Shown one piece after another: positions 15,286 through 23,237 of a DNA stretch of 24,599 bases (position 1 is the stretch's first letter; every line of letters begins with the position of its first letter). The notes below the pieces were generated by a model, which was not told the DNA's origin, made no database searches, and saw only the letters and a program-made list of their open reading frames with translations. Origin of the DNA: Thermoflexales bacterium (GTDB lineage: Bacteria; Chloroflexota; Anaerolineae; Fen-1058); the NCBI GenBank assembly GCA_016931085.1, contig JAFGFO010000304.1:1-24599 (forward strand), given 5' to 3'. The translations under genes and the position numbers were made by a program.

Positions 15286-15460
15286 TCATGAGACATCTAG
15301 TTTTCGTTCACCCAGCCACTTTACTTTTTCAGGGTCACGATGATCAAAGAAACTAGTGGTTTTTGTGTCTAGAGTTGTAATAGCCGCCATATCTTCCGTG
15401 CTTAATTCAAAATCGCAGTTTGCATCATTCACTCCTTGTATCATCTCAATATTTCGGGGA
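15286..15460 (-). pseudogene. C-terminal remnant of an aldo/keto reductase
   Basis: The last ~45 codons before the stop at 15286 read FELSTEDMAAITTLD and then TTSFFDHRDPEKVKWLG. This is the typical end of an AKR5-type aldo/keto reductase (ELS.EDM..I..LDT, FFDHRDPE.VKWL). The catalytic core is missing: upstream the frame enters a palindromic repeat (15478-15511) and then non-coding sequence. The stretch is also noticeably richer in A+T than its surroundings, suggesting separate origin. It is a decayed gene, not a functional short protein. Confidence 0.72.
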
Positions 15461-15472
15461 GGTCGGGCTTTC

Positions 15473-15511
15473 GGGCCAGACTTCCGAAGTCTAAGAAGAC
15501 TTCGGAAGTCT
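15473..15511. repeat. Double-hairpin palindrome, AGAC...GTCT family, copy 1
   Basis: GGGCC precedes AGACTTCCGAAGTCT (15478-15492), then AAGA, then AGACTTCGGAAGTCT (15497-15511). Each 15-mer is itself a hairpin with 7-bp arms and one central base, and the two are exact reverse complements of each other. The same unit, with the same GGGCC flank, is at 18800-18837. It lies just upstream of the aldo/keto reductase remnant. Confidence 0.85.
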
Positions 15512-15611
15512 TCCACCGCCCCGCTTTTTTGAGAAGATACCACTCCATTTCAACTCTGCGCACTATAGCGCCGAGCGCGCGTGTCTGAATTCCCTGCACG
15601 CCTTGCCTTGC

Positions 15612-16631
<1,020 letters not shown>

Positions 16632-16726
16632 TTATACACATCTAGTAACTCAGGCTCCCGCTCCCCTACGGGTAGCCATATCCGGCGGCTCCAACGAGTG
16701 AAATTCAACCTGATAGTGATGGTTAT

Positions 16727-16750
16727 GGCTTGGATTTGGCAATCCAAGCC
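16727..16750. repeat. 10-bp palindrome between oxidoreductase and aldo/keto reductase
   Basis: GGCTTGGATT (16727-16736) and AATCCAAGCC (16741-16750) pair perfectly around TGGC. It lies in the 210-base gap downstream of the oxidoreductase stop and upstream of the aldo/keto reductase start (minus strand). No T-run follows the stem on the minus strand, so it is not a clear intrinsic terminator, although it may stabilise the mRNA end. I see no clear promoter in the rest of the gap. Confidence 0.65.
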
Positions 16751-16823
16751 GAGCAAACCGAGTAGTTAACACAATTCGCCGATAAAACCACGCTGCGATG
16801 TTATCCCAGCGCGCTTGGCGCGT

Positions 16824-18785
16824 CTACCAGTCCACCTCGTAGCCAAAACGTGCCAGGGTCTGCCCGGCCTGCTTTTTCCACTCGTCGATGAGCCAAGACA
16901 TCAGCCGCCGCAGCTCGTCCGGCTCCCTTCCCAACGCCAGCGACAGGCTCTCGTAGACGCGCAGCGGCAAGTCGGCCGCTTGGGGAGGGTGCCAGCCCAA
17001 GCGGCGCTTGAGGTCGATCGACTGGGCCCAAAAGGCCTGGGCAAACCACTCTAGCTCGGCCCGGCTGGTCTGGATGCCATAGTTGCGCAGCAGGCGGACG
17101 AGCAAATCGTCGTCACCCAGGCGCTCGCCCCGGCCGTCCTGGCTAAAGATGACAAAGGTAAAGGCGCACTGAGACAGGGCGTTCGCCAGCAGCCAGAAAA
17201 ACTCGCGCGCCAGCAGCCCCTCGACGACGCGCGCGAAGCAGGCCCGGTAAGCCGCCTCACCCGCCCCAGGCGGTGGCAGCTCCTCCTCAAGCTTGTAATA
17301 CTGGCCCACGTAATGCCCAAAGAAGCGCGAAAAAGGCATCAAGAAGGTCCACAACGCGTTGCAGTGACCGGCGTTGCCCAGCGTCCCTTTCCCCCCCGTG
17401 AACACGATGTCCTGCATCGGCGGGTAGCGTTCAGCCAGCGCCTGTGGCCCGTCGCCCACCGCCCGCAGTGCAGGATATTCGCTGGCCTGGCCAGAGCGCA
17501 GCATCGTCACGGCCTGCACGGCGGCCTCCAGCTTTCCCCTCTCCTGGCTCACCTTGATAAAATCGGGGGCATCGTCGGGAGGGATGAGGCCACGCTCGAC
17601 CCCCTCGAACAAGGCCGCCAGGGCCAGGCCAACGTTCATCACGTCGCAGCCCATTTGCTCGACCGGCAGCATCAGCCGCCGGTCGACGTCGGCCAGTAAA
17701 TCCAGCCTGGCCTGCAAGGTGTCCTCGGCCGGCCTCAAGTCCAACATGGCGAACACCGCGTAGGCCGGCTCGAAATCGTCGAGAAAGAGGTCGCGGCCGC
17801 CGGGGGCATAGTCGGCTGGCACCCAATGCCAGTGGCGGCAGTCCACCTGGCACCAGTGGCAGCCGGTTTGCCCCTGGCGGGTAGCCTTGAGCACCTGGGG
17901 GCCGCCCAGGTCAGCCAGGGCATAACCGAGACGGCGCGCGTTGGCGGCCGGCAGCGTGTTCCGCCCGGCCGGGTCAGTGCCGGTAGCATACAACTTGGCG
18001 ATCGTGCCACCGGTCTTGCCGGACATGCGAGCGCAATAGCGCTTCAAGAGAGGAGCGATGGCCGCGTTGGGGCCGCGCGCAAAAGCCGAGTCGTCGTGGG
18101 CAAAGAACTCGGCTGGCTCGCAGGTCTTGCCGCGCAGCACCAGGGCTTGGGCAAAGCGGGCAAACACCTCCCCCGCCCCACCCCGCCCGGCGTGGTAAAT
18201 GGCCTCGACAGCCAGGTTGGCGGAAGCGTAGCCCAGGCGCGCCCCCTCGCCCAGGCTAAAGATGGAGCCGGCATACGGGTCGTTCCCCAACTCCTTGTCC
18301 AACAGCCAGTAGAACGCGCTGCGCTGGCCGGCGGGCAGGTCATCAGCCGGCTTGAACTGGACGCTCAACTGCGGCGCGCGGCCGCTGACGACGAGATAGG
18401 GCATAGACCCCAAGGGTCTTTGCGCAGCACCTCCAAAAGGAGTGCGGGAGGCAGACCCTTGGGGTCTACCAGATTCGAAGCAAACGGCATCCAGTCCCAG
18501 GTTGAGCAAGTGCGCCGCGGCGCGCCCGCCGACGAGGCTGTAATGGGGTAGGCCTGTCAACGGTGAGAGATAGCCCACTGTGGCTTTGTTGCCAGACAGA
18601 AAAGCCAGCGGGCCTCGGGCAATCACCAACGCGGATGGGTCGCGGCGCAGGAGGTACTGGCACAGCGTCTCGCCGCTGAGGACGAAATAGTCCTCGCGTG
18701 CGTCTTGTTCCAGCCGCTCAACACACAGCGTTTCCAGCCGCCACCGCCTGGCGGCCGGGTCGATCAGCAACAAGCGTCGATTCAT
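16824..18785 (-). CDS. Aldehyde:ferredoxin oxidoreductase-family protein (tungsten/molybdopterin)
   Basis: The product has 653 residues, near the usual ~600-650. AOR enzymes hold a bis-pterin tungsten (or molybdenum) site and one [4Fe-4S] cluster, and oxidise aldehydes to acids with ferredoxin. The cluster motif is C309-x2-C312-x3-C316 (GCHWCQVDC), with a candidate fourth ligand C475 (GNAGHC). Other family features are NKATVGYLSPLTGLPHYSLVGG at the N-terminus, GTDPAGRNTLPAANARRLG and EQMGCDVMNVG. The last two regions are divergent, so the substrate class is uncertain. A 65-bp palindrome adds about 22 residues after CFES in the N-terminal domain. The polyferredoxin gene just upstream on the same strand is a natural electron acceptor. 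Confidence 0.88.
   Translation of the reverse strand: MNRRLLLIDPAARRWRLETLCVERLEQDAREDYFVLSGETLCQYLLRRDPSALVIARGPLAFLSGNKATVGYLSPLTGLPHYSLVGGRAAAHLLNLGLDAVCFESGRPQGSASRTPFGGAAQRPLGSMPYLVVSGRAPQLSVQFKPADDLPAGQRSAFYWLLDKELGNDPYAGSIFSLGEGARLGYASANLAVEAIYHAGRGGAGEVFARFAQALVLRGKTCEPAEFFAHDDSAFARGPNAAIAPLLKRYCARMSGKTGGTIAKLYATGTDPAGRNTLPAANARRLGYALADLGGPQVLKATRQGQTGCHWCQVDCRHWHWVPADYAPGGRDLFLDDFEPAYAVFAMLDLRPAEDTLQARLDLLADVDRRLMLPVEQMGCDVMNVGLALAALFEGVERGLIPPDDAPDFIKVSQERGKLEAAVQAVTMLRSGQASEYPALRAVGDGPQALAERYPPMQDIVFTGGKGTLGNAGHCNALWTFLMPFSRFFGHYVGQYYKLEEELPPPGAGEAAYRACFARVVEGLLAREFFWLLANALSQCAFTFVIFSQDGRGERLGDDDLLVRLLRNYGIQTSRAELEWFAQAFWAQSIDLKRRLGWHPPQAADLPLRVYESLSLALGREPDELRRLMSWLIDEWKKQAGQTLARFGYEVDW
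16834..16875. repeat. Direct repeat, right copy (native oxidoreductase 3' end)
   Basis: This is the partner of 14989-15031, in the same orientation about 1.85 kb apart. It encodes the oxidoreductase C-terminus (AGQTLARFGYEV). Beyond the near-identical part, weak similarity continues into the gene (DEWKKQAGQ against GERKRPAGQ), so the left copy may come from a diverged duplicate of this gene end. Confidence 0.8.
18404..18468. repeat. Three-hairpin palindrome inside the oxidoreductase gene
   Basis: TAGACCCCAAGGGTCT (18404-18419) and AGACCCTTGGGGTCTA (18453-18468) are perfect 16-base reverse complements. Each is itself a hairpin (AGACCC...GGGTCT, 3-base loop). Between them a third hairpin forms from GCACCTCC-AAAA-GGAGTGC (18425-18443, one bulge). 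The ends AGAC/GTCT are shared with the palindromes at 15478 and 18805. It is read in frame as RPQGSASRTPFGGAAQRPLG, absent from the expected AOR fold. Confidence 0.85.
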
Positions 18786-18799
18786 AGAGCCTCACTACT

Positions 18800-18837
18800 G
18801 GGCCAGACTTCCGAAGTCTTAAAGACTTCGGAAGTCT
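18800..18837. repeat. Double-hairpin palindrome, AGAC...GTCT family, copy 2
   Basis: GGGCC then AGACTTCCGAAGTCT (18805-18819), TAA, AGACTTCGGAAGTCT (18823-18837). It is identical to the 15473 element except for the spacer and the right flank. It fills most of the 50-base gap between polyferredoxin and oxidoreductase genes, and its right edge supplies the stop codon (TAG) of the polyferredoxin gene. Confidence 0.88.
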
Positions 18838-20386
18838 ATAGGTTGGTGTCGTACACCCGAATAGCCGCCTGGCCTTCGAGCGGGCATTGGTATTCGCAGA
18901 TGCCGCAGCCGATGCACAGCTCTGGCAAGACATACGGGCGTTGGACGACGACCGGCTCGCCGTGGTCGTCGCTCACCATCGCCTCCTCCAGCCTGATCGC
19001 CTTATCAGGCGTCGGGCACATTTCTTCGCAGACGATGCAGGCCGTTCCATGCGCCCAGGGCAGGCAGAGGTCACGGTCGATCACGGCCACGCCAATAACA
19101 GCCTGCCGTTTGCCCTCCAGCTCAAGCAGCGGGATGGCGCCCGAAGGACAAACCTGCCCACACGCGTTGCAGCTATAGTCACAGTAGCCCAGGCGGGGGA
19201 CCAGCCGAGGCGTCCACAGGCCCTCCAGGCCAGCCTCGAACAAGACGGGCTGCAAGCCAGACGTCGGGCAGACCTTCATGCACTGGCTGCAGCGCAGGCA
19301 GCGCGCCAAAAAGTCAAGCTCGTCATCCACGCCAGGCGGGCGGATCAACTGCGGGTGTGACGACTTGGCCTGCGTCCCGCTGCGCAGCACGGCCACGCCG
19401 GCCGCGCCAACGGCCAAGGCTGCCAGGGCCTGCCGGCGGCTGGGGTCATAATCGCTGGCGGGGGCCGGCTGCAGATGTGCCCGGAAGCCGATCCCGCTTG
19501 CCGGGCAAACCGCCAGGCAATCCAGGCAAACGGTGCACTCGGCGGGCAAGATCTCGTAGCCCTGGCGCGTGTCAATCGCACCCACCCGGCAGGCGTCCAC
19601 ACACTGGCCGCAGCGATTGCAGGCCGGGCGGATCATGGGCCGAAGCAGGGATACTCGCGCCAGCAGCCCCAGCAGCGCGCCTAAGGGGCAGAGATAACGG
19701 CACCAGAAACGCTCGGCCAGGAGGTTGAGCGCCAGCAGGCCGGCAAATAGCAAAACGATCAGGGCGTTCTGGTCAAAGGCCGGCTGCGCGACCGGCAAAA
19801 CCGGGCCTCGCAGCAGCTTTTCAAGCCAGTCTATAGGCGGCCTCAGCCCAGGCAATGTGTACAGAGCATGCTCGGTGGCGGTGACAGCATAGTTGAGCGC
19901 GGGCAGAATGGCCGTCGTCATGGTCCGCGTCAAGATGGTCAGCGGATCGAGCACGAGCAGGCTCAGATTGCCGAACAAGGCGGCCGCCAAAATGAGCAGC
20001 AAAATGACATATTTGCTAGTTGCGATTCGCGATTTGTTATCTGTTATTTGCGATTCGCTCTTTGTCCCCCCTACCCACTCCAACAGCGTGCCCAGCGGGC
20101 ACAGCCAGCCGCACCAGACCCGGCCCAGCAGCAGCGTTAGGCACAGCGTGAGCACAGCCAGTCCAAGGCGGGGGATCCAAGCCCGGCCGGACATATGGGC
20201 CGCCAGCGCAGCCAGGGGATCGAGCCGGAAAAACAGGTCAGCCAGGGGAAAAGCGGCCCGCCGTTGGAGCGCGGCGAACAACAAATAGACATAAAGAACG
20301 AGCGCCAGGATCTGGACGGCCTGGCGCACCCGTCGCCAAAAGGACCACGTCAGGCTATTCCGATAGCCCTTTAGCCTGGTCATCAT
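18836..20386 (-). CDS. Fused NapH/NapG-like membrane polyferredoxin
   Basis: The product has 516 residues. The N-terminal half is a NapH/CcoG-type membrane unit with two GRVWCGWLCPLG / FWCRYLCPLG motifs and about five hydrophobic segments. Two ferredoxin motifs follow (CNRCGQCVDAC, CTVCLDCLAVCP). Then comes an internal twin-arginine-like stretch, SRRQALAALAVGAAGVAV, and a NapG/MauM-like part with four more motifs (CLRCSQCMKVCP, CDYSCNACGQVCP, a C-x8-C-x2-C-x3-C, CIGCGICEYQCP). Six [4Fe-4S] clusters are predicted. It probably carries electrons between the membrane and the adjacent oxidoreductase. The loop after the first CPLG motif contains an inserted AT-rich repeat (20011-20065). The start overlaps the upstream regulator's stop (ATGA), and the stop lies in a palindrome. 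Confidence 0.87.
   Translation of the reverse strand: MMTRLKGYRNSLTWSFWRRVRQAVQILALVLYVYLLFAALQRRAAFPLADLFFRLDPLAALAAHMSGRAWIPRLGLAVLTLCLTLLLGRVWCGWLCPLGTLLEWVGGTKSESQITDNKSRIATSKYVILLLILAAALFGNLSLLVLDPLTILTRTMTTAILPALNYAVTATEHALYTLPGLRPPIDWLEKLLRGPVLPVAQPAFDQNALIVLLFAGLLALNLLAERFWCRYLCPLGALLGLLARVSLLRPMIRPACNRCGQCVDACRVGAIDTRQGYEILPAECTVCLDCLAVCPASGIGFRAHLQPAPASDYDPSRRQALAALAVGAAGVAVLRSGTQAKSSHPQLIRPPGVDDELDFLARCLRCSQCMKVCPTSGLQPVLFEAGLEGLWTPRLVPRLGYCDYSCNACGQVCPSGAIPLLELEGKRQAVIGVAVIDRDLCLPWAHGTACIVCEEMCPTPDKAIRLEEAMVSDDHGEPVVVQRPYVLPELCIGCGICEYQCPLEGQAAIRVYDTNL
20011..20065. repeat. AT-rich direct-repeat insertion inside the polyferredoxin gene
   Basis: TTGCGATTCGC occurs at 20020-20030 and 20048-20058, separated by an AT-rich spacer, within otherwise GC-rich sequence. 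It is read in frame as KSESQITDNKSRIATSKY, a hydrophilic segment in the cytoplasmic loop between two membrane helices. The sharp base-composition change points to insertion of a dispersed repeat (inferred). Confidence 0.65.
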
Positions 20387-21189
20387 TCCGACAAAACAAG
20401 CTCGATCGCCAATGTCATCAATGGATAGCGTTGCTCGCCGAGAAGGACGTAGCCGGAGTGGCGGTCTCTAATGTCGTAGAACGCCTCCACTTGGGCTTTG
20501 AAACGTTCGACCAATGCTTGAGCCACTACCTTGGCATGGGCGGCAGCCGAAATGATGATAAAATCACCCCAACCGGTATGGCCGATGAAATCGTCTGGCG
20601 TGCCCAAGTCTTCCACGATCTCGCTCATCAGCAAAGCCGAGAAACGCAACACCTCATTGCCGGCGATGAAACCATATTTGTCGCTAAATGCCTTCAGGTG
20701 TTCGATCGTAATGCGCAAAACACCCCATTCCGGCTTGTGCTGCAAGGTGTGTGTTTGTTCTTCGATCAGCTTGTTGCCCGGCAAGCCGGTGACTGGGTTA
20801 GTCAGGCTGTCGCGCGCGGCGCGTTGGAGAGCGCCGTGAATCCGCAACTGCAATTCTTCCATATCAAAAGGCTTGGTGACATAGTCGTCAGCCCCCAGCG
20901 ACAAGCCGGCGATCTTGTCCATCCGCTCATCTTTCTGGGTCAGGAAAATAATCGGGACGTGGCTGGTTCTTCGATGAGAACGCAAACGCTGACAGACTTC
21001 ATAGCCATCCATATCGGGCAGCATGATATCCAGCACGATGACGTGCGGCAGCTTGCGCCGGCACTGTTCCAAGCCTTCGCCGCCCGTCTTGGCTATGGTC
21101 ACCTCGTACTCTTTGATCGTAAAGTAAATGCGCAGTGTATCGGCGACGTCAACGTCGTCTTCGACAAACAGGACATGCCCCTTGCTCAT
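20383..21189 (-). CDS. Response regulator with degenerate GGDEF-like domain (copy B)
   Basis: The product has 268 residues. The receiver has acidic residues E10-D12, phospho-acceptor D54 in VIVLDIMLPD and lysine in DDYVTKPFD. The C-terminal half keeps the GGDEF-domain framework (DSLTNPVTGLPGNKLIEE, then FSDKYGFIAGNEVLRFSALL), but the signature is GWGDF, without the residues needed for diguanylate cyclase. It is probably a phosphorylation-controlled interaction or nucleotide-sensing module. AAGGGA lies 8 bases before ATG. It is a close paralogue of the gene at 21205-22044, 15 bases away, and is translationally coupled to the polyferredoxin. Confidence 0.87.
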   Translation of the reverse strand: MSKGHVLFVEDDVDVADTLRIYFTIKEYEVTIAKTGGEGLEQCRRKLPHVIVLDIMLPDMDGYEVCQRLRSHRRTSHVPIIFLTQKDERMDKIAGLSLGADDYVTKPFDMEELQLRIHGALQRAARDSLTNPVTGLPGNKLIEEQTHTLQHKPEWGVLRITIEHLKAFSDKYGFIAGNEVLRFSALLMSEIVEDLGTPDDFIGHTGWGDFIIISAAAHAKVVAQALVERFKAQVEAFYDIRDRHSGYVLLGEQRYPLMTLAIELVLSE

Positions 21190-21204
21190 AATTCAAGTCC
21201 CTTC

Positions 21205-22044
21205 TCAACCTGTCAGGGGGGTGAGATTCGTATCCCAAGCCTCAGGCGACACCACGTCAACCGCCAACGTCATCAGCTTGTAGTGTTGATCGTCAAGCTG
21301 CAATTCTCCCGTATCGCGATCGGTCACGTCATAGTGTATTTTCACCTTGGCCCTGAACTGCTTGGTCAAGGCGTCAAGCACCGTATCAGCCGTTGCTGCC
21401 GCGGTGACGATCATAAAGCGGTTGCCATCGACGTGCCCGATAAAGTCGTCCGGTGTACCGACCTGGTCTATGACCTGGCTCATCAACAAAGCCGTAAAGC
21501 GCAGCACCTCGTTGGCAGCCACAAAGCCGTACTTGTCTTGAAACGGTTCCATGTTGGCGATGGCCACGTTCAACAACTTCCAGCCCGTTTTGTGCGCCAA
21601 TGAGCGTTTTTGGTCTTCGACCAGGCCGGGGCCGGGCAGCCCGGTCACCGGGTGAGTCAAGTTTTCGCGTGCGGCGCGTTGGATGACGCCTTGGACTCGC
21701 AAACGCAGCTCGTCCACGTCAAATGGCTTGGTGATATAGTCATCGGCGCCCAACGACAAGCCGGCGATTTTATCGCTCCGTTCGTCTTTCTGGGTTAAAA
21801 AGATAATGGGGATGTGACTAGTCCTGTGGTTGGAGCGCAAGCGTCGACAAACCTCGTAGCCATCGATATCCGGCAGCATGATATCCAGCACAATGACGTG
21901 AGGCAGGTGTTGCTTGCACTGCTGCAGCGCCTCAGCGCCAAAGCGGACCATGGTTACCCCATAGCCTTGCATCGAGAAAAGTACACTCAGGGTATTGCCA
22001 ACGTCGATATCGTCCTCGACGATCAGAATGTGCTCTTTGCTCAT
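21205..22044 (-). CDS. Response regulator with degenerate GGDEF-like domain (copy A)
   Basis: The product has 279 residues, colinear with copy B throughout (KIAGLSLGADDY, TKPF, NPVTGLPG/HPVTGLPG, TPDDFIGH). Phospho-acceptor D54 is in VIVLDIMLPDIDGYEVC. The GGDEF position reads DGNRF, so cyclase activity is unlikely here as well. ATG 22044 is chosen because it matches the MSK start of the paralogue and has GAGG upstream; the open frame extends 31 codons further with no receiver homology. The C-terminal tail is ~10 residues longer than copy B. The pair arose by tandem duplication. No histidine kinase lies beside it; its kinase is elsewhere. Confidence 0.88.
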   Translation of the reverse strand: MSKEHILIVEDDIDVGNTLSVLFSMQGYGVTMVRFGAEALQQCKQHLPHVIVLDIMLPDIDGYEVCRRLRSNHRTSHIPIIFLTQKDERSDKIAGLSLGADDYITKPFDVDELRLRVQGVIQRAARENLTHPVTGLPGPGLVEDQKRSLAHKTGWKLLNVAIANMEPFQDKYGFVAANEVLRFTALLMSQVIDQVGTPDDFIGHVDGNRFMIVTAAATADTVLDALTKQFRAKVKIHYDVTDRDTGELQLDDQHYKLMTLAVDVVSPEAWDTNLTPLTG

Positions 22045-22148
22045 AATCCTCAAATCCCTTCCCTTTTTGTCGATGAGCTTGGGGTGAAATTCCATCCCCT
22101 TGGTGTGATTATACTCCAAGTGGCGATTTTTGACCACCTAAGATGGTT

Positions 22149-23237
22149 TCAGACATTGATCTCCTCGAGCTTGACGCGATCCAGCTCTAGCGTGCCCAGG
22201 TCCATCCTGGCAGCCGCCTGGATGTAGGGGATGTCCGCCCCGCTCATGCCAAAGAGTGTGGCGGCGTAGGCATCGGCAGCGACGAAATCGTGGCTGGCGA
22301 TGACGGTGTCCATCTGCCGCACATCATTCAGACTGCCGCCGCTGGGGCCGTGAGCGACCAGGATGCGCACGGCATCCACCACCGTCAGGCTCGGGCGCAC
22401 CCGGCTGGCCAGGTCGGCCGGACGTTGGCCCAGGTCGCGGTGCATCAGGTTGGGCCTGGTGATCACCCCCAACAGGTTCTTGATGCCCAAGCTAAGCCTG
22501 GCCGAGGAGTGATGCTTGGCAATCGGCACGTTGATCACCACGTCGGCGTTGAGCACATCCTGGTAGATTTCCCAGCTCGTGATGTCCTTACCTTCTGGGA
22601 TAGCTGTCTTGGCGAATTTGATCGGGCTCATGATCTCCATCTCGCCGCCGGCGGCTTTGACCGCTTCCTCGATGCCGCTGATCGCGTAGGCCGCCTCCGG
22701 CGTGCCGCCAAAGGGCATGTCCATCACGCGCACGCGCCGGGCGCCGGCGCCCAGGCAGAGCGTGACCAGGCTGGCCACGACGGCCGGGTTGGTTGTCGCC
22801 GCGTATTCGGGCGTGTGGTAGGCCACGCAGATATTGGGCTTGACGATGACGTCGTCCCCACTCTTGACAAAGCGCTCGATGCCTCCCAGGGCGGCCAGGG
22901 CCGCCTGCGTGAGCCTGGCCGGGTCGCTGCCCCTGGCAACGGCCAGGTAGGCATGCCCGGCGGCGGGGGCAGAGGGAGCGGCCGGCTCGACGGTGGGAGC
23001 GGAGGAGGCGGCTGATCCGGCGGTGGGAGTAGAGGGTGGGGCTACCCCGGCGGTGGGAGCAAGCGATCGAGTGCGAGTGGGGGCCAGGGAGGGGACCTCC
23101 TCGCCGCCGGGGGCAGGCACTTGGGTGCGGGTGGGGGCCGGGCCGGCCGCCCCTGGCGTGCAGCCAGGCGCAAAGAACGTCGCCGTCGCCGTGGCACACG
23201 CTAATTTGACAAATTGTCGTCGGGAAAGCCTCTTCAT
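22149..23237 (-). CDS. DUF362 protein with Tat signal
   Basis: The product has 362 residues. The N-terminus is a twin-arginine signal (LSRRQFVKLACATATATFF) ending APGC, which could also serve as a lipobox. A low-complexity Pro/Thr/Ala linker (about 27-90) contains a 30-bp DNA repeat. The DUF362 domain follows: VIVKPNICVAYHTPEY, GARRVRVMDMP, VINVPIAKHHSSARLSLGIKNLLGV and GPSGG. DUF362 proteins are often found with iron-sulfur proteins; their biochemical role is not settled. Export in folded form by Tat suggests a cofactor. The start overlaps the stop of the upstream gene (ATGA). Confidence 0.88.
   Translation of the reverse strand: MKRLSRRQFVKLACATATATFFAPGCTPGAAGPAPTRTQVPAPGGEEVPSLAPTRTRSLAPTAGVAPPSTPTAGSAASSAPTVEPAAPSAPAAGHAYLAVARGSDPARLTQAALAALGGIERFVKSGDDVIVKPNICVAYHTPEYAATTNPAVVASLVTLCLGAGARRVRVMDMPFGGTPEAAYAISGIEEAVKAAGGEMEIMSPIKFAKTAIPEGKDITSWEIYQDVLNADVVINVPIAKHHSSARLSLGIKNLLGVITRPNLMHRDLGQRPADLASRVRPSLTVVDAVRILVAHGPSGGSLNDVRQMDTVIASHDFVAADAYAATLFGMSGADIPYIQAAARMDLGTLELDRVKLEEINV
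22991..23060. repeat. 30-bp tandem repeat in the DUF362 linker
   Basis: CGGTGGGAG occurs at 22991, 23021 and 23051, exactly 30 bases apart, with degenerate sequence between. On the coding (minus) strand this gives a 10-residue Pro/Ala/Thr unit in the linker after the Tat signal. It is probably length-variable between strains. Confidence 0.65.

Noticed and set aside
20431..21603. 390-residue plus-strand open frame across both response regulators
   Set aside because: It is antisense to two well-supported paralogous receiver proteins; its length follows from their shared codon pattern.
20383..22044. Active diguanylate cyclases
   Set aside because: The GGDEF positions read GWGDF and DGNRF, which lack the catalytic residues.
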